DNA of 64,000 nucleotides from Bacteroidota bacterium (GTDB lineage: Bacteria > Bacteroidota > Bacteroidia > Chitinophagales > Chitinophagaceae). Below, piece after piece: positions 27,063 through 37,833 of this stretch. The stretch lies in the NCBI GenBank assembly GCA_018267705.1, contig JAFDXX010000014.1, forward strand, positions 62,001-126,000. The letters are read 5' to 3'. The translations under genes and the position numbers were made by a program. The notes under the pieces are model-generated. The model was given only the letters and a program-made list of their open reading frames with translations. It had not been told where the DNA came from and did no database searches. Position 1 is the stretch's first letter. The number at the start of each line of letters is the position of its first letter.

Positions 27063-27070
27063 CAAAGATA
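27063..27070 (-). promoter_or_regulatory. -7 box for secDF
   Basis: TATCTTTG on the minus strand, matching TAnnTTTG, 27 bases before the secDF ATG. Confidence 0.6.
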
Positions 27071-27164
27071 GGGGAATGAGAATGATATTTATTCAGAAAA
27101 TACGAGCCTGAAAAATGTGTTGAAATTCTATAAAATAAATTTAGTGAAAATTATGACGTGCAAG

Positions 27165-27488
27165 TTATGCTGTGGGTGTTTGTTTTTTCTTTTTTGCCAT
27201 CAATTCTAAATATTGCTGTTCGTACTGCTCCCATCTGTATTGTCTGTAGAAATAAGCAATAAATACGGCAATTATAATGATAATAAATAAGAAGAGAAAT
27301 GGATTAAGCTGAGTGTTTGCCACCATATTGGCACGTTGATACCAACCAATTGCTAGTAATAATATAATGCCAATGCCTATTAATAGCCCACGAGATAGGC
27401 CTTTTATAAACTGCATTAAACTTTTTTTTTCATGTTCTCTTTCCTTTTGCCAATAAGCAATAAACGCTTCTTCTTTTTCGGTAAGCAT
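27165..27488 (-). CDS. Small two-helix membrane protein
   Basis: 107 residues that I do not recognise. A charged N-terminus (KEREHEKKS) is followed by two membrane helices (about 33-50, GLLIGIGIILLLAIGW; and about 65-82, FLFLFIIIIIAVFIAYFY) and a Lys-rich tail. A TACTTTTG box (27493-27500) ends only five bases before the ATG, so the transcript may be leaderless or the true start lies further in. It precedes secDF but has a separate promoter between. Confidence 0.7.
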   Translation of the reverse strand: MLTEKEEAFIAYWQKEREHEKKSLMQFIKGLSRGLLIGIGIILLLAIGWYQRANMVANTQLNPFLFLFIIIIIAVFIAYFYRQYRWEQYEQQYLELMAKKKKQTPTA

Positions 27489-27492
27489 AGCA

Positions 27493-27500
27493 CAAAAGTA
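27493..27500 (-). promoter_or_regulatory. -7 box abutting the small membrane protein
   Basis: TACTTTTG on the minus strand fits TAnnTTTG. Its closeness to the ATG at 27488 suggests a leaderless message if it is real. Confidence 0.4.
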
Positions 27501-27558
27501 TTAAACAAACTTCTTTATTCTTAATAAAATTGGAAGTAAGTAAATATTTAAACCCCTT

Positions 27559-27566
27559 ATTTTCGC
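27559..27566 (+). promoter_or_regulatory. Possible -7 box for the YhhN gene
   Basis: TATTTTCG, one mismatch to TAnnTTTG, 24 bases before the ATG. Confidence 0.35.
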
Positions 27567-27590
27567 AAGTAATAAGTTTATTTCTATTTT

Positions 27591-28280
27591 ATGCAATTAT
27601 TAAAACAACGTGGCATTTTAATTTTTTGGGCAATATTATTGTTTGATTGTTATTGCATTTATGATAACAACCATGAGTATAGAGTTTTTACAAAAATTTT
27701 ATTAGTACCAATAATTGCTTTTTTTATTTTTTTAAATGCTCGCCGTAATGCTTATCCCACCACCAAAACATTATTGTTTTTGGCATTAATGGCTGCATGG
27801 GTAGGAGATATTTTGTTATTAAACAATGGAAATGTTTTTTTTCTTTTAGGAATGGGGTGTTTTTTTATTTTTCATATTTTAATAGGAATTATTTTTTATC
27901 GATTTAAAAAAATAAACTTAGCAAAATGCCAAGAAGCTTTTTTGGCATTGGTTGTATTTATTGCCGCAGCTGTTGTATTGTTTAAATTTATTAAGTATAG
28001 TATTCCTCCTGAAATGAAAGTTCCTATAATTATTTATATGGTAGGCTTAGCATTTATGTTAATGATGGTAGCAAACCAAATGAGTAATAGTTTTAGAAAA
28101 ATTAATACACTTGCTTTTTTCTTACCTGCTGCTGCATTATTTATTATTTCAGATGGGATATTGGTTGTAGCAAAATACAGATTTGATGATATTAAATTTT
28201 TAAATGTAACTGTAATGCTTAGCTACGGTTATGCACTTGCATTATTAGGAGGAGGTTTTGCAAAAATGCTTAAAGGTTAA
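27591..28280 (+). CDS. YhhN-family membrane protein (lysoplasmalogenase-like)
   Basis: 229 residues with about eight hydrophobic helices. The family signatures are visible: LMAAWVGDILLL (a conserved Asp in the second third) and FIISDGILVVAKY (a second conserved Asp). YhhN/TMEM86 proteins hydrolyse the vinyl-ether bond of lysoplasmalogen in animals; the bacterial substrate is less certain. Acts in the inner membrane. It stands alone and ends at a bidirectional terminator shared with groL. Confidence 0.85.
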   Translation: MQLLKQRGILIFWAILLFDCYCIYDNNHEYRVFTKILLVPIIAFFIFLNARRNAYPTTKTLLFLALMAAWVGDILLLNNGNVFFLLGMGCFFIFHILIGIIFYRFKKINLAKCQEAFLALVVFIAAAVVLFKFIKYSIPPEMKVPIIIYMVGLAFMLMMVANQMSNSFRKINTLAFFLPAAALFIISDGILVVAKYRFDDIKFLNVTVMLSYGYALALLGGGFAKMLKG

Positions 28281-28330
28281 TACTACACAGTAAGTTCTTA
28301 CTACTAATAACAACTAACTTTATTTGAAAA

Positions 28331-28363
28331 CAAAAAACCTGATTATTATAATCAGGTTTTTTG
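28331..28363. terminator. Bidirectional terminator between YhhN gene and groL
   Basis: CAAAAAACCTGATT pairs with AATCAGGTTTTTTG, giving T-rich ends on both strands of the convergent pair. Confidence 0.85.
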
Positions 28364-28396
28364 TTTGATGTTGTATATACAGTTTTGTATTTACTA

Positions 28397-30040
<1,644 letters not shown>

Positions 30041-30094
30041 TCAATTAAGAATTAATAATTAGTAATTAAGATTTTTTGAAATGAGTATTGACAA

Positions 30095-30379
30095 TTAAAC
30101 AATTGCAAGAATATCGCTTTCTCTCATTATTAAATAATCTGCACCTTCAATTTGAATTTCAGTACCAGCATATTTGCCATACAATACTGTATCGCCTGCT
30201 TTCACTGTTACGGGTTCATCTTTTTTGCCCGTGCCTGCTGCTACTACAACACCACGTTGTGGTTTTTCTTTAGCAGTATCGGGAATAATAATGCCACCTG
30301 CTGTTTTTTCTTCGGCGGCGGCTGGTTTTACAATCACTCTATCGTGGAGTGGAGTTACTTTCAGCTTTGGAGTAGCCAT
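30095..30379 (-). CDS. groS: Co-chaperonin GroES
   Basis: 94 residues starting [20 protein letters not shown], the lid of the GroEL chamber. The mobile loop [19 protein letters not shown] is present. A longer frame to 30460 adds 27 residues unlike any GroES, so the ATG at 30377-30379 is chosen. First gene of the groES-groEL operon. Confidence 0.97.
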   Translation of the reverse strand: MATPKLKVTPLHDRVIVKPAAAEEKTAGGIIIPDTAKEKPQRGVVVAAGTGKKDEPVTVKAGDTVLYGKYAGTEIQIEGADYLIMRESDILAIV

Positions 30380-30588
30380 AATTGTATAGGTTTTAATTGA
30401 TGAAAAATTTTTCCGTTGGTTATGTATCAATTTGTTTGCCATTAAAATTTTAAAAGTCAAAATTTCAGGTTTAAAATATTTTTTTATAAAATCTTCAAAC
30501 TATTGACAGCAACGGGCGGCGAAGATGCATTTTTTTTTGAAAATGCAATGCCAAATTTTCATTATTGATAATAATCTGTATAATGCTT

Positions 30589-30596
30589 TACATTCG
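30589..30596 (+). promoter_or_regulatory. Possible -7 box for nusB
   Basis: TACATTCG, one mismatch to TAnnTTTG, 25 bases before the nusB ATG. Confidence 0.35.
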
Positions 30597-30621
30597 CAGC
30601 CAAATTAAAGATCTTTAGCAG

Positions 30622-31551
30622 ATGATTAGCAGGAGAAATATTAGGGTTAAAGTAATGCAGTTATTGTACGTTATTGAAAGTACCGGCGAACAGACCGCCA
30701 TTAAAAACCCTGTTGATGAATTACACAAACAGTTTGATAAAAGCAGTGAATTATTTATTAGCCTACTTTATTATATTACTGAAGTAGCACGTTATGCAGA
30801 AGTAGATGCCAAGCAAAGGGCGTCTAAAAATATTCCTACTTATGAAGATTTGAATATTAATATAAAAATTGCAGGTAACGAATTAATATGGAAAATATTA
30901 GAATCTTCTTCTTACAAAAAACTAATAGAACAATTTAAACCGGAAAACTTTATTGATAGGGAATGGGTGCGTAAATCTTATAACGAATTAGTTGAAACTA
31001 ATGAATATAAAACATACATTGCTTTGCAAAGCAGAGAACCTAAACAAGAAAAAGAAATTCTTGAATTTATATTCACACACATAGTTGCAGCTAACGAAAT
31101 AATTGAAAGTTATTTTGAAGAAAAATTTGCTAATTGGCAAGATGATATTGAAATGATTGGGCAATTGGTAATGCAATACTTGCAAAAACCTACTACTAAT
31201 ATTACTCAAATGATGACTAAAGACAAATGGGAATATGCCAAAACTTTACTCACAACTGTTTTAGATAAAAAGAAATATACATTAGAACTAATAAACCCTA
31301 AATTAAAAAATTGGGATGCAGACCGTGTAGCATTATTAGATATGATTATTTTGCAAATGGGTATTTGTGAGTTATTATATTTTGAAACCATTCCTACAAA
31401 AGTTACTATTAATGAATATATTGATTTGGCTAAAGATTACAGTACACCACAAAGTGGTCAATTTGTAAACGGTATTTTAGATAATATTCATAAAGAACTT
31501 ACTGCTACAGGAAAAATTCATAAAATAGAGTTTAAAAACCGAAAAGCATAA
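30622..31551 (+). CDS. nusB: Transcription antitermination factor NusB
   Basis: 309 residues, longer than the ~140-residue NusB of enterobacteria but normal for Bacteroidota, where an N-terminal extension precedes the NusB fold. The start RRNIRVKVMQLLYVIE and the C-terminal helices (WDADRVALLDMIILQMGICE, then TKVTINEYIDLAKDYSTPQS) match NusB. With NusE it binds boxA RNA to support rRNA transcription. It begins a conserved cluster with the DUF1573 lipoprotein, yajC and coaE. Confidence 0.92.
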   Translation: MISRRNIRVKVMQLLYVIESTGEQTAIKNPVDELHKQFDKSSELFISLLYYITEVARYAEVDAKQRASKNIPTYEDLNINIKIAGNELIWKILESSSYKKLIEQFKPENFIDREWVRKSYNELVETNEYKTYIALQSREPKQEKEILEFIFTHIVAANEIIESYFEEKFANWQDDIEMIGQLVMQYLQKPTTNITQMMTKDKWEYAKTLLTTVLDKKKYTLELINPKLKNWDADRVALLDMIILQMGICELLYFETIPTKVTINEYIDLAKDYSTPQSGQFVNGILDNIHKELTATGKIHKIEFKNRKA

Positions 31552-31578
31552 CTATTACATTTGCATCAAAATAAACAC

Positions 31579-32043
31579 ATGAAAAAAGTATTTGTTTTTA
31601 TATGTTTAGTTATAATACTAACTGCTTGTAACAATGGTAATCAACCCAATAGTGCAGTACAAAAAGCTTTGGCAGATACTACCAACTATACAACACTTGA
31701 GTGGAAAGACAGTATTGTAAATTTTGGTACTATAAAACAAGGTGAGAAAATTGAAATAAAATTTTATTGCAAAAACACAGGTAATAAACCTTTAATATTA
31801 GTAAACGTAAAACCAACCTGCGGTTGTACGGTAGCAAGTTATACTAAAGAACCTATTGCACCCGGTGCAGAAGGTACGGTAATAGCAGGTTTTAACAGCG
31901 AGCATTTTTGTGGTACTGTACATAAAACAATTATTGCCACTGCTAATACAAAACAAAGAGCAGATTATAACTTGCAGTTTACCGGTAATATTACTGATTG
32001 CCAAAGCAACGATAAGGTTGTGCAACCACGCTCTGTTAATTAA
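31579..32043 (+). CDS. DUF1573 lipoprotein
   Basis: 154 residues starting MKKVFVFIC with lipobox VIILTAC. The body is one Ig-like DUF1573 domain (VNFGTIKQGEKIEIKFYCKN, then NVKPTCGCTVASYTKEPIAP), with the CGC motif typical of the family. Exported; function unknown. It begins 27 bases after nusB and lies 45 bases before yajC, an order widely kept in this phylum. A TTG 18 bases upstream gives a longer frame but breaks the signal peptide start. Confidence 0.9.
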   Translation: MKKVFVFICLVIILTACNNGNQPNSAVQKALADTTNYTTLEWKDSIVNFGTIKQGEKIEIKFYCKNTGNKPLILVNVKPTCGCTVASYTKEPIAPGAEGTVIAGFNSEHFCGTVHKTIIATANTKQRADYNLQFTGNITDCQSNDKVVQPRSVN

Positions 32044-32088
32044 AAAAAGAAAACTAAATTTTTTATACACTCAATCAAACCAAACAAC

Positions 32089-32427
32089 ATGTTGAATTCT
32101 ATTCTTTTAATGGCAGGAAACGGCCAACAACAAGGTAACCCAAGTTTCTCTTTAATAATGATGGTAGGCATTATTGCTGTTTTCTATTTCTTTATGATTC
32201 GCCCACAAGCTAAAAAAGCAAAAGAGCAAAAAAAGTTTATAGAAAATTTACAGAAAGGAGATAAAATTGTAACCATTGCAGGCATACATGCAACTGTAAA
32301 TAAAATTAATGAAGACGGCACTTTACAAATTGAAGTAAACCCGGGCAGTTATTTAAAAATTGAAAAAAGTGCTATAAGCCAAGAATGGACAGCCGCTATT
32401 AATAAAGTAGCAGCACCTACTAAATAG
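32089..32427 (+). CDS. yajC: Preprotein translocase subunit YajC
   Basis: 112 residues with one membrane helix (SLIMMVGIIAVFYFFMIRPQ) ending in the family motif RPQAKKAKE, then a small soluble domain (LQKGDKIVTIAGIHATVNKI). It associates with SecDF-YidC in the inner membrane. In this window secDF is about 5 kb away on the other strand. The gene ends at a terminator. Confidence 0.95.
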   Translation: MLNSILLMAGNGQQQGNPSFSLIMMVGIIAVFYFFMIRPQAKKAKEQKKFIENLQKGDKIVTIAGIHATVNKINEDGTLQIEVNPGSYLKIEKSAISQEWTAAINKVAAPTK

Positions 32428-32449
32428 AATTAATTAAAAGCATTCATTA

Positions 32450-32481
32450 AAAATCCGGAGCAATTGTGTTTCGGATTTTTT
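32450..32481 (+). terminator. Terminator after yajC
   Basis: AAAATCCG (32450-32457) pairs with CGGATTTT (32472-32479), followed by more T. Confidence 0.75.
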
Positions 32482-32589
32482 GTTTATTATTGTGAAGTAC
32501 AAAGCAGTAGAGAACCTCCCTTCACATTACAAATATTTATATATACATAAGGGCTAAATAATTTTATATTTCCCAATAACTAATAACTC

Positions 32590-33993
32590 ATGAAAAAAAT
32601 AGTATTTATTTTAATTGGGTGTTTTAGTGTTTGTTTTGTATTTGCACAATCTCAACCCAATCTCGATAGTATATTAAAACGTCTTCCTTTAGAAAAAAAT
32701 GATAGTGCTCGCTTTTACTTGGCTTTTAGTGCTTTAACTATGTCTGAAACAAACCCTGTTGATGATATGGGTAATGCTCAAGCCATTTTATTATATGGAC
32801 AAAAAAATAATGATAACATCTGCATAACGCAAGGGCTTGCTTGTTTAAGTTACGATTATCTTGCTTTTGGTAACCACACTAAAAGTTTAGAGTATGCTTT
32901 TAAAACAAAAGAAATTGCCGATAAAATAAATGATTACAGAACAAAAGCCCCTGCTAATTATTTGCTTGCAGGAAATTATTTTGAATTGGGTGATTATACA
33001 AAAGCTAAAACCTATTGTTTATTAGCCTTGGAAAATTGCAAATATGTAGAACCGAATATTTTTAGTATAATGATAAATGTAGGCACAGGTGAACTTTATT
33101 TAGCAATAAATAAAATTGATTCGGCACTTATGTTTACTCAAAAAGCTTATGAGCTTAGCATGAGTACAGGTATAAAAGAATATTTATGCAGTATATATAT
33201 GCAGTTGGGTAATATACAGTCTAAACTTAATAATACATCTTTGGCATTAAGCTATTTAAATTTATCGTTGCAACAAGCCAATCAAATACAATCTCCTAAA
33301 TACATTAACCTTGCTCACAACGCAATTGCCAATTATTATTATAAGTTGAATGAAAAAGATTCTGTTATTATTCACTCAAAAAAAGCAATAGAAGCAGTTC
33401 AAAATACAGCATTTTCAATGCTTAGTTTACAGCCGTCAAAAATGTTACTTAGTATGTATAAAGGCAGCAATGTTGATAGTGCATTTAAATATTCAGAAAT
33501 ATACCGAGTTACTAGCGATAGCTTATTTAGTTTTAAAAAAATACAACAAACACAGTTAATAAGTTTTGAACAAGATGCTAAACAAAAAGAAATTGCATTG
33601 GCAGAAAGTAATGCCGAAGAAAAACGACATCAAAATATTGAATATGTTTTTATTGCGTTAGGTATTATTATTTTTATTACGCTCTTCTTATTATTTTCAA
33701 GAAGCATTATTGCAAACGAAAAATTGATTTCATTTTTTGCTATACTTGGTTTGTTAGTAATATTTGAATTTATAAATTTATTACTTCACCCTTGGCTTTC
33801 ATTAATTACACACGAAAAGCCTGTATTAATGTTATCATCTTTAGTAATTATTGCAGCTTTATTAATTCCCTTACACCATTGGTTAGAACATTCAATAAAA
33901 GAAAAAATGATTAAAAAAAATAATGCAATAAAATTGGCAACTGCCAAAAAAATAATTGAAAAATTAGAGAAAAAAGATGACACTGATGCTTAA
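32590..33993 (+). CDS. Exported TPR protein with C-terminal membrane helices
   Basis: 467 residues: signal peptide (FILIGCFSVCFVFAQS), about six degenerate tetratricopeptide repeats (residues ~30-310), then three hydrophobic helices (about 352-370, 378-397, 410-428) and a basic coiled tail (KKIIEKLEKKD). TPR-plus-helix proteins of this kind often carry a LuxR or LytTR output domain; none is present here. Partners and role are unknown. It sits between yajC and coaE behind the yajC terminator, so it is transcribed separately from the nusB-yajC group. Confidence 0.75.
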   Translation: MKKIVFILIGCFSVCFVFAQSQPNLDSILKRLPLEKNDSARFYLAFSALTMSETNPVDDMGNAQAILLYGQKNNDNICITQGLACLSYDYLAFGNHTKSLEYAFKTKEIADKINDYRTKAPANYLLAGNYFELGDYTKAKTYCLLALENCKYVEPNIFSIMINVGTGELYLAINKIDSALMFTQKAYELSMSTGIKEYLCSIYMQLGNIQSKLNNTSLALSYLNLSLQQANQIQSPKYINLAHNAIANYYYKLNEKDSVIIHSKKAIEAVQNTAFSMLSLQPSKMLLSMYKGSNVDSAFKYSEIYRVTSDSLFSFKKIQQTQLISFEQDAKQKEIALAESNAEEKRHQNIEYVFIALGIIIFITLFLLFSRSIIANEKLISFFAILGLLVIFEFINLLLHPWLSLITHEKPVLMLSSLVIIAALLIPLHHWLEHSIKEKMIKKNNAIKLATAKKIIEKLEKKDDTDA

Positions 33994-34092
33994 TATGATG
34001 AATTGAAATACAAATACTTCTCTACACTCATCACATATATATCAATAACTTGTTTCAACTTTATACCTTTACTTATTCATAACCCTTCACTC

Positions 34093-34695
34093 ATGCTCAA
34101 AATAGGAATAACAGGAGGCATTGGCAGTGGTAAAAGTACTGTTTCAAAAATTTTTCAAATATTGGGTATTCCTGTATTTAATGCCGATGAAGCTGCTAAA
34201 ACCATTATGAATGAGGATGAAGTATTGAAAGAAAAAATCATCCAAACTTTTGGTGCAGCTACTTATGCAAATGGAATTTTAAATAGAAAATATTTAGCCG
34301 AAATTGTTTTTAATAATACGTTTGAATTAGAAAAATTAAATGCATTAGTGCATCCTGCTGCTATTGCAAAAGGTATTCAATGGGCTGCTCAACAAAATGC
34401 ACCTTACATTATAAAAGAAGCTGCATTAATGTTTGAAGCTGGCTCTGCTTTCAACTTAAATTATGTTATTGGTGTAACTGCTCCGCAACATATACGCATT
34501 CAAAGAACTATGCAACGTGATAGTATTTCAAGAGAAGAAGTTTTAGCAAGAATGAATAAACAAATTGATGAAACAATTAAAATGAAACTTTGCGATTTTG
34601 TTATTGTTAACGATGAACAGCAAATGATAATTCCGCAAGTATTGCAATTGCACCAACAGTTTTTAGCAATTGTAAACAACAAACAAATTGATTAA
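34093..34695 (+). CDS. coaE: Dephospho-CoA kinase
   Basis: 200 residues. CoaE phosphorylates dephospho-CoA, the last step of coenzyme A synthesis. Walker A is GITGGIGSGKST at residues ~5-16; VFNADEAAK and the later LVHPAAIAKGI segment are family features. The frame extends upstream to a TTG at 34003, but homologues start at MLKIGITGG, the ATG at 34093. Confidence 0.96.
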   Translation: MLKIGITGGIGSGKSTVSKIFQILGIPVFNADEAAKTIMNEDEVLKEKIIQTFGAATYANGILNRKYLAEIVFNNTFELEKLNALVHPAAIAKGIQWAAQQNAPYIIKEAALMFEAGSAFNLNYVIGVTAPQHIRIQRTMQRDSISREEVLARMNKQIDETIKMKLCDFVIVNDEQQMIIPQVLQLHQQFLAIVNNKQID

Positions 34696-34728
34696 TATTT
34701 TATAACAGTAAGTAAGAGAATAGTTTTA

Positions 34729-35970
34729 ATGCAAAAGAAAAATTTAAACTTAGTAATTTTTATATTAGGACTTTTAACTGCTATTGGCCCTTTTTCTATT
34801 GATATGTATTTACCTGCATTTCCGGCAATTGCAAAAGATTTTTCTACCACCGTAGCACATGTGTCTTTATCATTATCAAGTTTTTTTATCGGTATTTCTC
34901 TTGGGCAATTATTGTACGGCCCTTTATTAGATAAATATGGAAGAAAGAAACCATTATATTATGGATTTGTTTTATATATTTTAGCGTCGTTAGGTTGTGC
35001 AATTGCCTCAACAGGCAATATGTTAATAGGTTTAAGATTGTTTCAGGCATTAGGTGGTTGTGTAGGAATGGTAGCAGCAAGAGCAATGGTAAGAGATTTA
35101 TTTCCTGTTGAAGAAAATGCAAAAATATTTTCAATGTTAATGTTGGTAGTTGGTGTATCTCCAATTATTGCACCAACAGTTGGCGGTTATTTAACAGCAA
35201 CATTAGGTTGGCATTCTATTTTTATTGTATTAACTGTAATGGGTACTTGTATTTTATGTTTAATACATTTTTATTTACCCGAAAGCAAAAAAGGCGATAA
35301 AGAACTTTCTCTTCTCCCTAAAAATATTATAAAAAATTTTTTTGAAGTATCTAAAATTCCGCAATTCTACACCTATACCTTAACAGGTTCTATTGGTGCA
35401 GCAGGCTTGTATGCATACATTGCAGGTTCACCTTTTGTATTTATGGAAATATTTAAAGTAAACGAAAAACATTACGGATGGATTTTTGCTTTTAATGCAG
35501 CAGGATTAATTACTACCAGTCAAATAAATAGTTTTATTGTTAAAAAATATTCGTTAAAAAAAATTATAACGGTTGCTTTAAGTTTTCAAGCAGCTACTGC
35601 AATTATTTTTTTTGCTGCTGCCATATTACAGTTGCTTAATGTATATACAACTATTGCATTAATATTTTTATTCTTATGTTGTCAAGGCTTTATTTTCCCT
35701 AATACATCTGCATTAGCAATGGCACCATTTACAAAAAATGCAGGTAGTGCTTCTGCAGTAATGGGTGCTGTACAAATGGCAATAGGCTCAATCATGTCTG
35801 CATTAGTAAGTGTATTGCAAAATAATACAGCCATACCTATGACGGGCGTTATGGCTTTATGTGCAAGCGGTGCATTATTAATGTTGTTAGGCGGAATTAA
35901 AAAAATTGAACACAAAGAAACCGAATTAATGATTGAAGAAGAATGTATAGAAATGATTGAAACATTATAA
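34729..35970 (+). CDS. Bcr/CflA-family multidrug efflux transporter
   Basis: 413 residues with 12 predicted helices. IGPFSIDMYLPAFPAIAKDF at the N-terminus and the A-motif region GQLLYGPLLDKYGRKKPLYY mark the Bcr/CflA (DHA1) group of MFS drug:H+ antiporters in the inner membrane. It follows coaE by 33 bases on the same strand, but co-transcription is uncertain. The drug range cannot be told from sequence. Confidence 0.9.
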   Translation: MQKKNLNLVIFILGLLTAIGPFSIDMYLPAFPAIAKDFSTTVAHVSLSLSSFFIGISLGQLLYGPLLDKYGRKKPLYYGFVLYILASLGCAIASTGNMLIGLRLFQALGGCVGMVAARAMVRDLFPVEENAKIFSMLMLVVGVSPIIAPTVGGYLTATLGWHSIFIVLTVMGTCILCLIHFYLPESKKGDKELSLLPKNIIKNFFEVSKIPQFYTYTLTGSIGAAGLYAYIAGSPFVFMEIFKVNEKHYGWIFAFNAAGLITTSQINSFIVKKYSLKKIITVALSFQAATAIIFFAAAILQLLNVYTTIALIFLFLCCQGFIFPNTSALAMAPFTKNAGSASAVMGAVQMAIGSIMSALVSVLQNNTAIPMTGVMALCASGALLMLLGGIKKIEHKETELMIEEECIEMIETL

Positions 35971-35986
35971 ATAAAAATATATTTAT

Positions 35987-36295
35987 ATGATTGCTACAAC
36001 ACCTAAGCCTCCCTATTTTGCAGTAATTTTTACTTCTGTAAAAAGTAATATTGAAAAAGGTTATAACGATATGGCAATGAAAATGGTTGAGTTAGCTGAA
36101 CAACAACCCGGTTATTTGGGTTATGAGTCTGCACGAAATGAAATTGGGATTACTATTTCTTATTGAAATGCTATCAAAAACTGGAAACAACATGGTGAAC
36201 ATATTATTACCCAACAATTAGGAAAAGAAAAATGGTACGAAAAATATAAAACAAGAATTTGTTTGGTTGAAAGAGATTATGAGTTTGAAAAATAA
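35987..36295 (+). pseudogene. Antibiotic biosynthesis monooxygenase-like gene with internal TGA
   Basis: The frame encodes PYFAVIFTSVKSNIEKGY at the start and, after TGA at 36164-36166 (codon 60), continues in the same frame with AIKNWKQHGEH and ICLVERDYEFE to TAA at 36293-36295. The whole is 102 codons, the length of the small ABM-type family. In relatives the position after SY is a Trp followed by about three to four more residues before AIKNW, so TGG to TGA plus a small deletion is likely. TGA is a normal stop elsewhere in the window. Both halves still look intact, so the break is recent or the stop is read through. Confidence 0.8.
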
Positions 36296-36303
36296 ATTAA
36301 TAC

Positions 36304-36714
36304 ATGCCGCAATTATATACTTCAGGGTTGGTTTTCATAAATAAAAACAAAATATTACTTGCTTTAAGTAAAAATAAAAATGCATTTTATTTACCCGGCG
36401 GAAAGACTAATAAAAATGAAACCTCTAAACAAACTTTAATAAGAGAAATAAAAGAAGAGTTGAGCTGTAATTTAAAAGAAGAAAACTTAAAATTTTATAA
36501 ACATATTACTGCACCTGCATTTGGCGAGAAAGACAATGTTATAATGGAACAAGATTGCTTTTTTTATGATGGAGAATTAAATATTATACCCTCTGCAGAA
36601 ATTGAAAAAACGGAATGGTTCTCTAAAACTGAATATTTGCAACAACCAAACATTGCACCGGGTGTTATGAAATTATTTGAATTATTGGAAGAAGATGGGT
36701 TACTTATATTTTAA
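36304..36714 (+). CDS. Nudix hydrolase
   Basis: 136 residues. The Nudix box is complete: GGKTNKNE, seven residues, then REIKEEL (about residues 29-51), which binds Mg2+ and cleaves nucleoside diphosphates linked to another group. The substrate cannot be told. It starts eight bases after the broken monooxygenase-like gene and could be in the same unit. A mutT-like sanitising role or NDP-sugar cleavage is possible. Confidence 0.9.
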   Translation: MPQLYTSGLVFINKNKILLALSKNKNAFYLPGGKTNKNETSKQTLIREIKEELSCNLKEENLKFYKHITAPAFGEKDNVIMEQDCFFYDGELNIIPSAEIEKTEWFSKTEYLQQPNIAPGVMKLFELLEEDGLLIF

Positions 36715-36775
36715 TTATAAAGCACTTTCCATTTGTACGGTTTTCAATATCCCATCAATTTTTTAGTAACCTTAA

Positions 36776-37822
36776 TTATTTCTCAATTTTAAAACACCAA
36801 CGTTTTAGTTTCCCTTCAAAATCAAATGGGGTAGTGCTTTTGGTAATATCTTTTATTGAATTTGCTTTAATGTTAGCAATATCTAAAATAAATTTTGTGT
36901 AATTGGTACTAAAATATAAAACTCCGTTTGTAGATAAAATATGCATTACATTATTAATTAATTCTACATGGTCTTGTTGTATATCTAAAATATCTTTCAT
37001 CCGTTTACTGTTGCTGAAGGTAGGAGGGTCCATTATAACCAAATCAAAACTATTTGGCTGTAACGTTTTTAAATATTGTTTTACATCTGCATGAATGAAT
37101 TGATATTTCTTATTATTTGTTTTTTCAGAATTTTTTGTTTGAAAAATATTATTTGGAAAATTTCTCTTGTCATCAAAATACTGTTCATTCGTTAATTCAT
37201 TCAACTTAAAATTATCTTCTGCCCATTGTAAATAAGTTTTACTTAAATCAACCGTTGTTACACTTGCAGCGTTGCCTGCAGCTGCATATACTGAAAATGA
37301 ACCTGTATAAGCAAATAAATTTAATACATGTTTATTGCTGCATTGCTCTTTAACTATTTGCCTTGTTGTACGGTGGTCTAAAAATAAACCGGTATCTAAA
37401 TAATCTGTTAGGTTTACTAAAAACTTCAAACCATTTTCTGTAACGGTAAAATATTCTTTTTCAGTTGCTAATTTTTCGTACTGCTGACTGCGATGGTGCA
37501 TTCTTTTTCGTTGCTTAATAAAAACATTTTCATTGAGTACGTTTAAAATATTGCAAATAATTGTAACGCAATTTTCTAACCATGTATCATGTTCTTCATC
37601 AGTCATACCATGCCTTCTAAGATATTCGGCTACATAAACTTTATCTCCGTATAATTCAATACAAAAAGGGAATTCGGGTAAATCATGATCGTAAACTCGC
37701 CAACATTCTATGTTTAAACGTTTAGCTTGTTTGCTTTTATGTTTATATACTTTAAGTAAACGATTTTGAAACATTAAATCTTTTGCTTGCAAAGGAGAAT
37801 TATTTTGTATTTGATTATTCAA
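36776..37822 (-). CDS. RlmK-like 23S rRNA methyltransferase
   Basis: 348 residues of the class I SAM-dependent fold. It matches the RlmK half of the enterobacterial RlmKL fusion: SAM motif NLFAYTGSFSVYAAAGNA, then VTTVDLSKTYLQWAEDNF, catalytic DPPTFSNSKRM and GVLYFSTN. RlmK makes m7G2069 in 23S rRNA; the RlmL half is not fused here. It precedes nothing obvious in operon; the convergent Nudix gene is 60 bases away. Assignment to this subfamily is by motif. Confidence 0.85.
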   Translation of the reverse strand: MNNQIQNNSPLQAKDLMFQNRLLKVYKHKSKQAKRLNIECWRVYDHDLPEFPFCIELYGDKVYVAEYLRRHGMTDEEHDTWLENCVTIICNILNVLNENVFIKQRKRMHHRSQQYEKLATEKEYFTVTENGLKFLVNLTDYLDTGLFLDHRTTRQIVKEQCSNKHVLNLFAYTGSFSVYAAAGNAASVTTVDLSKTYLQWAEDNFKLNELTNEQYFDDKRNFPNNIFQTKNSEKTNNKKYQFIHADVKQYLKTLQPNSFDLVIMDPPTFSNSKRMKDILDIQQDHVELINNVMHILSTNGVLYFSTNYTKFILDIANIKANSIKDITKSTTPFDFEGKLKRWCFKIEK

Positions 37823-37833
37823 TATAAAACGAA

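Noticed and set aside
35987..36295. TGA recoded as Trp or Sec
   Set aside because: Other genes in the window end in TGA, no selenocysteine context was seen, and a spacer deletion beside it points to decay.
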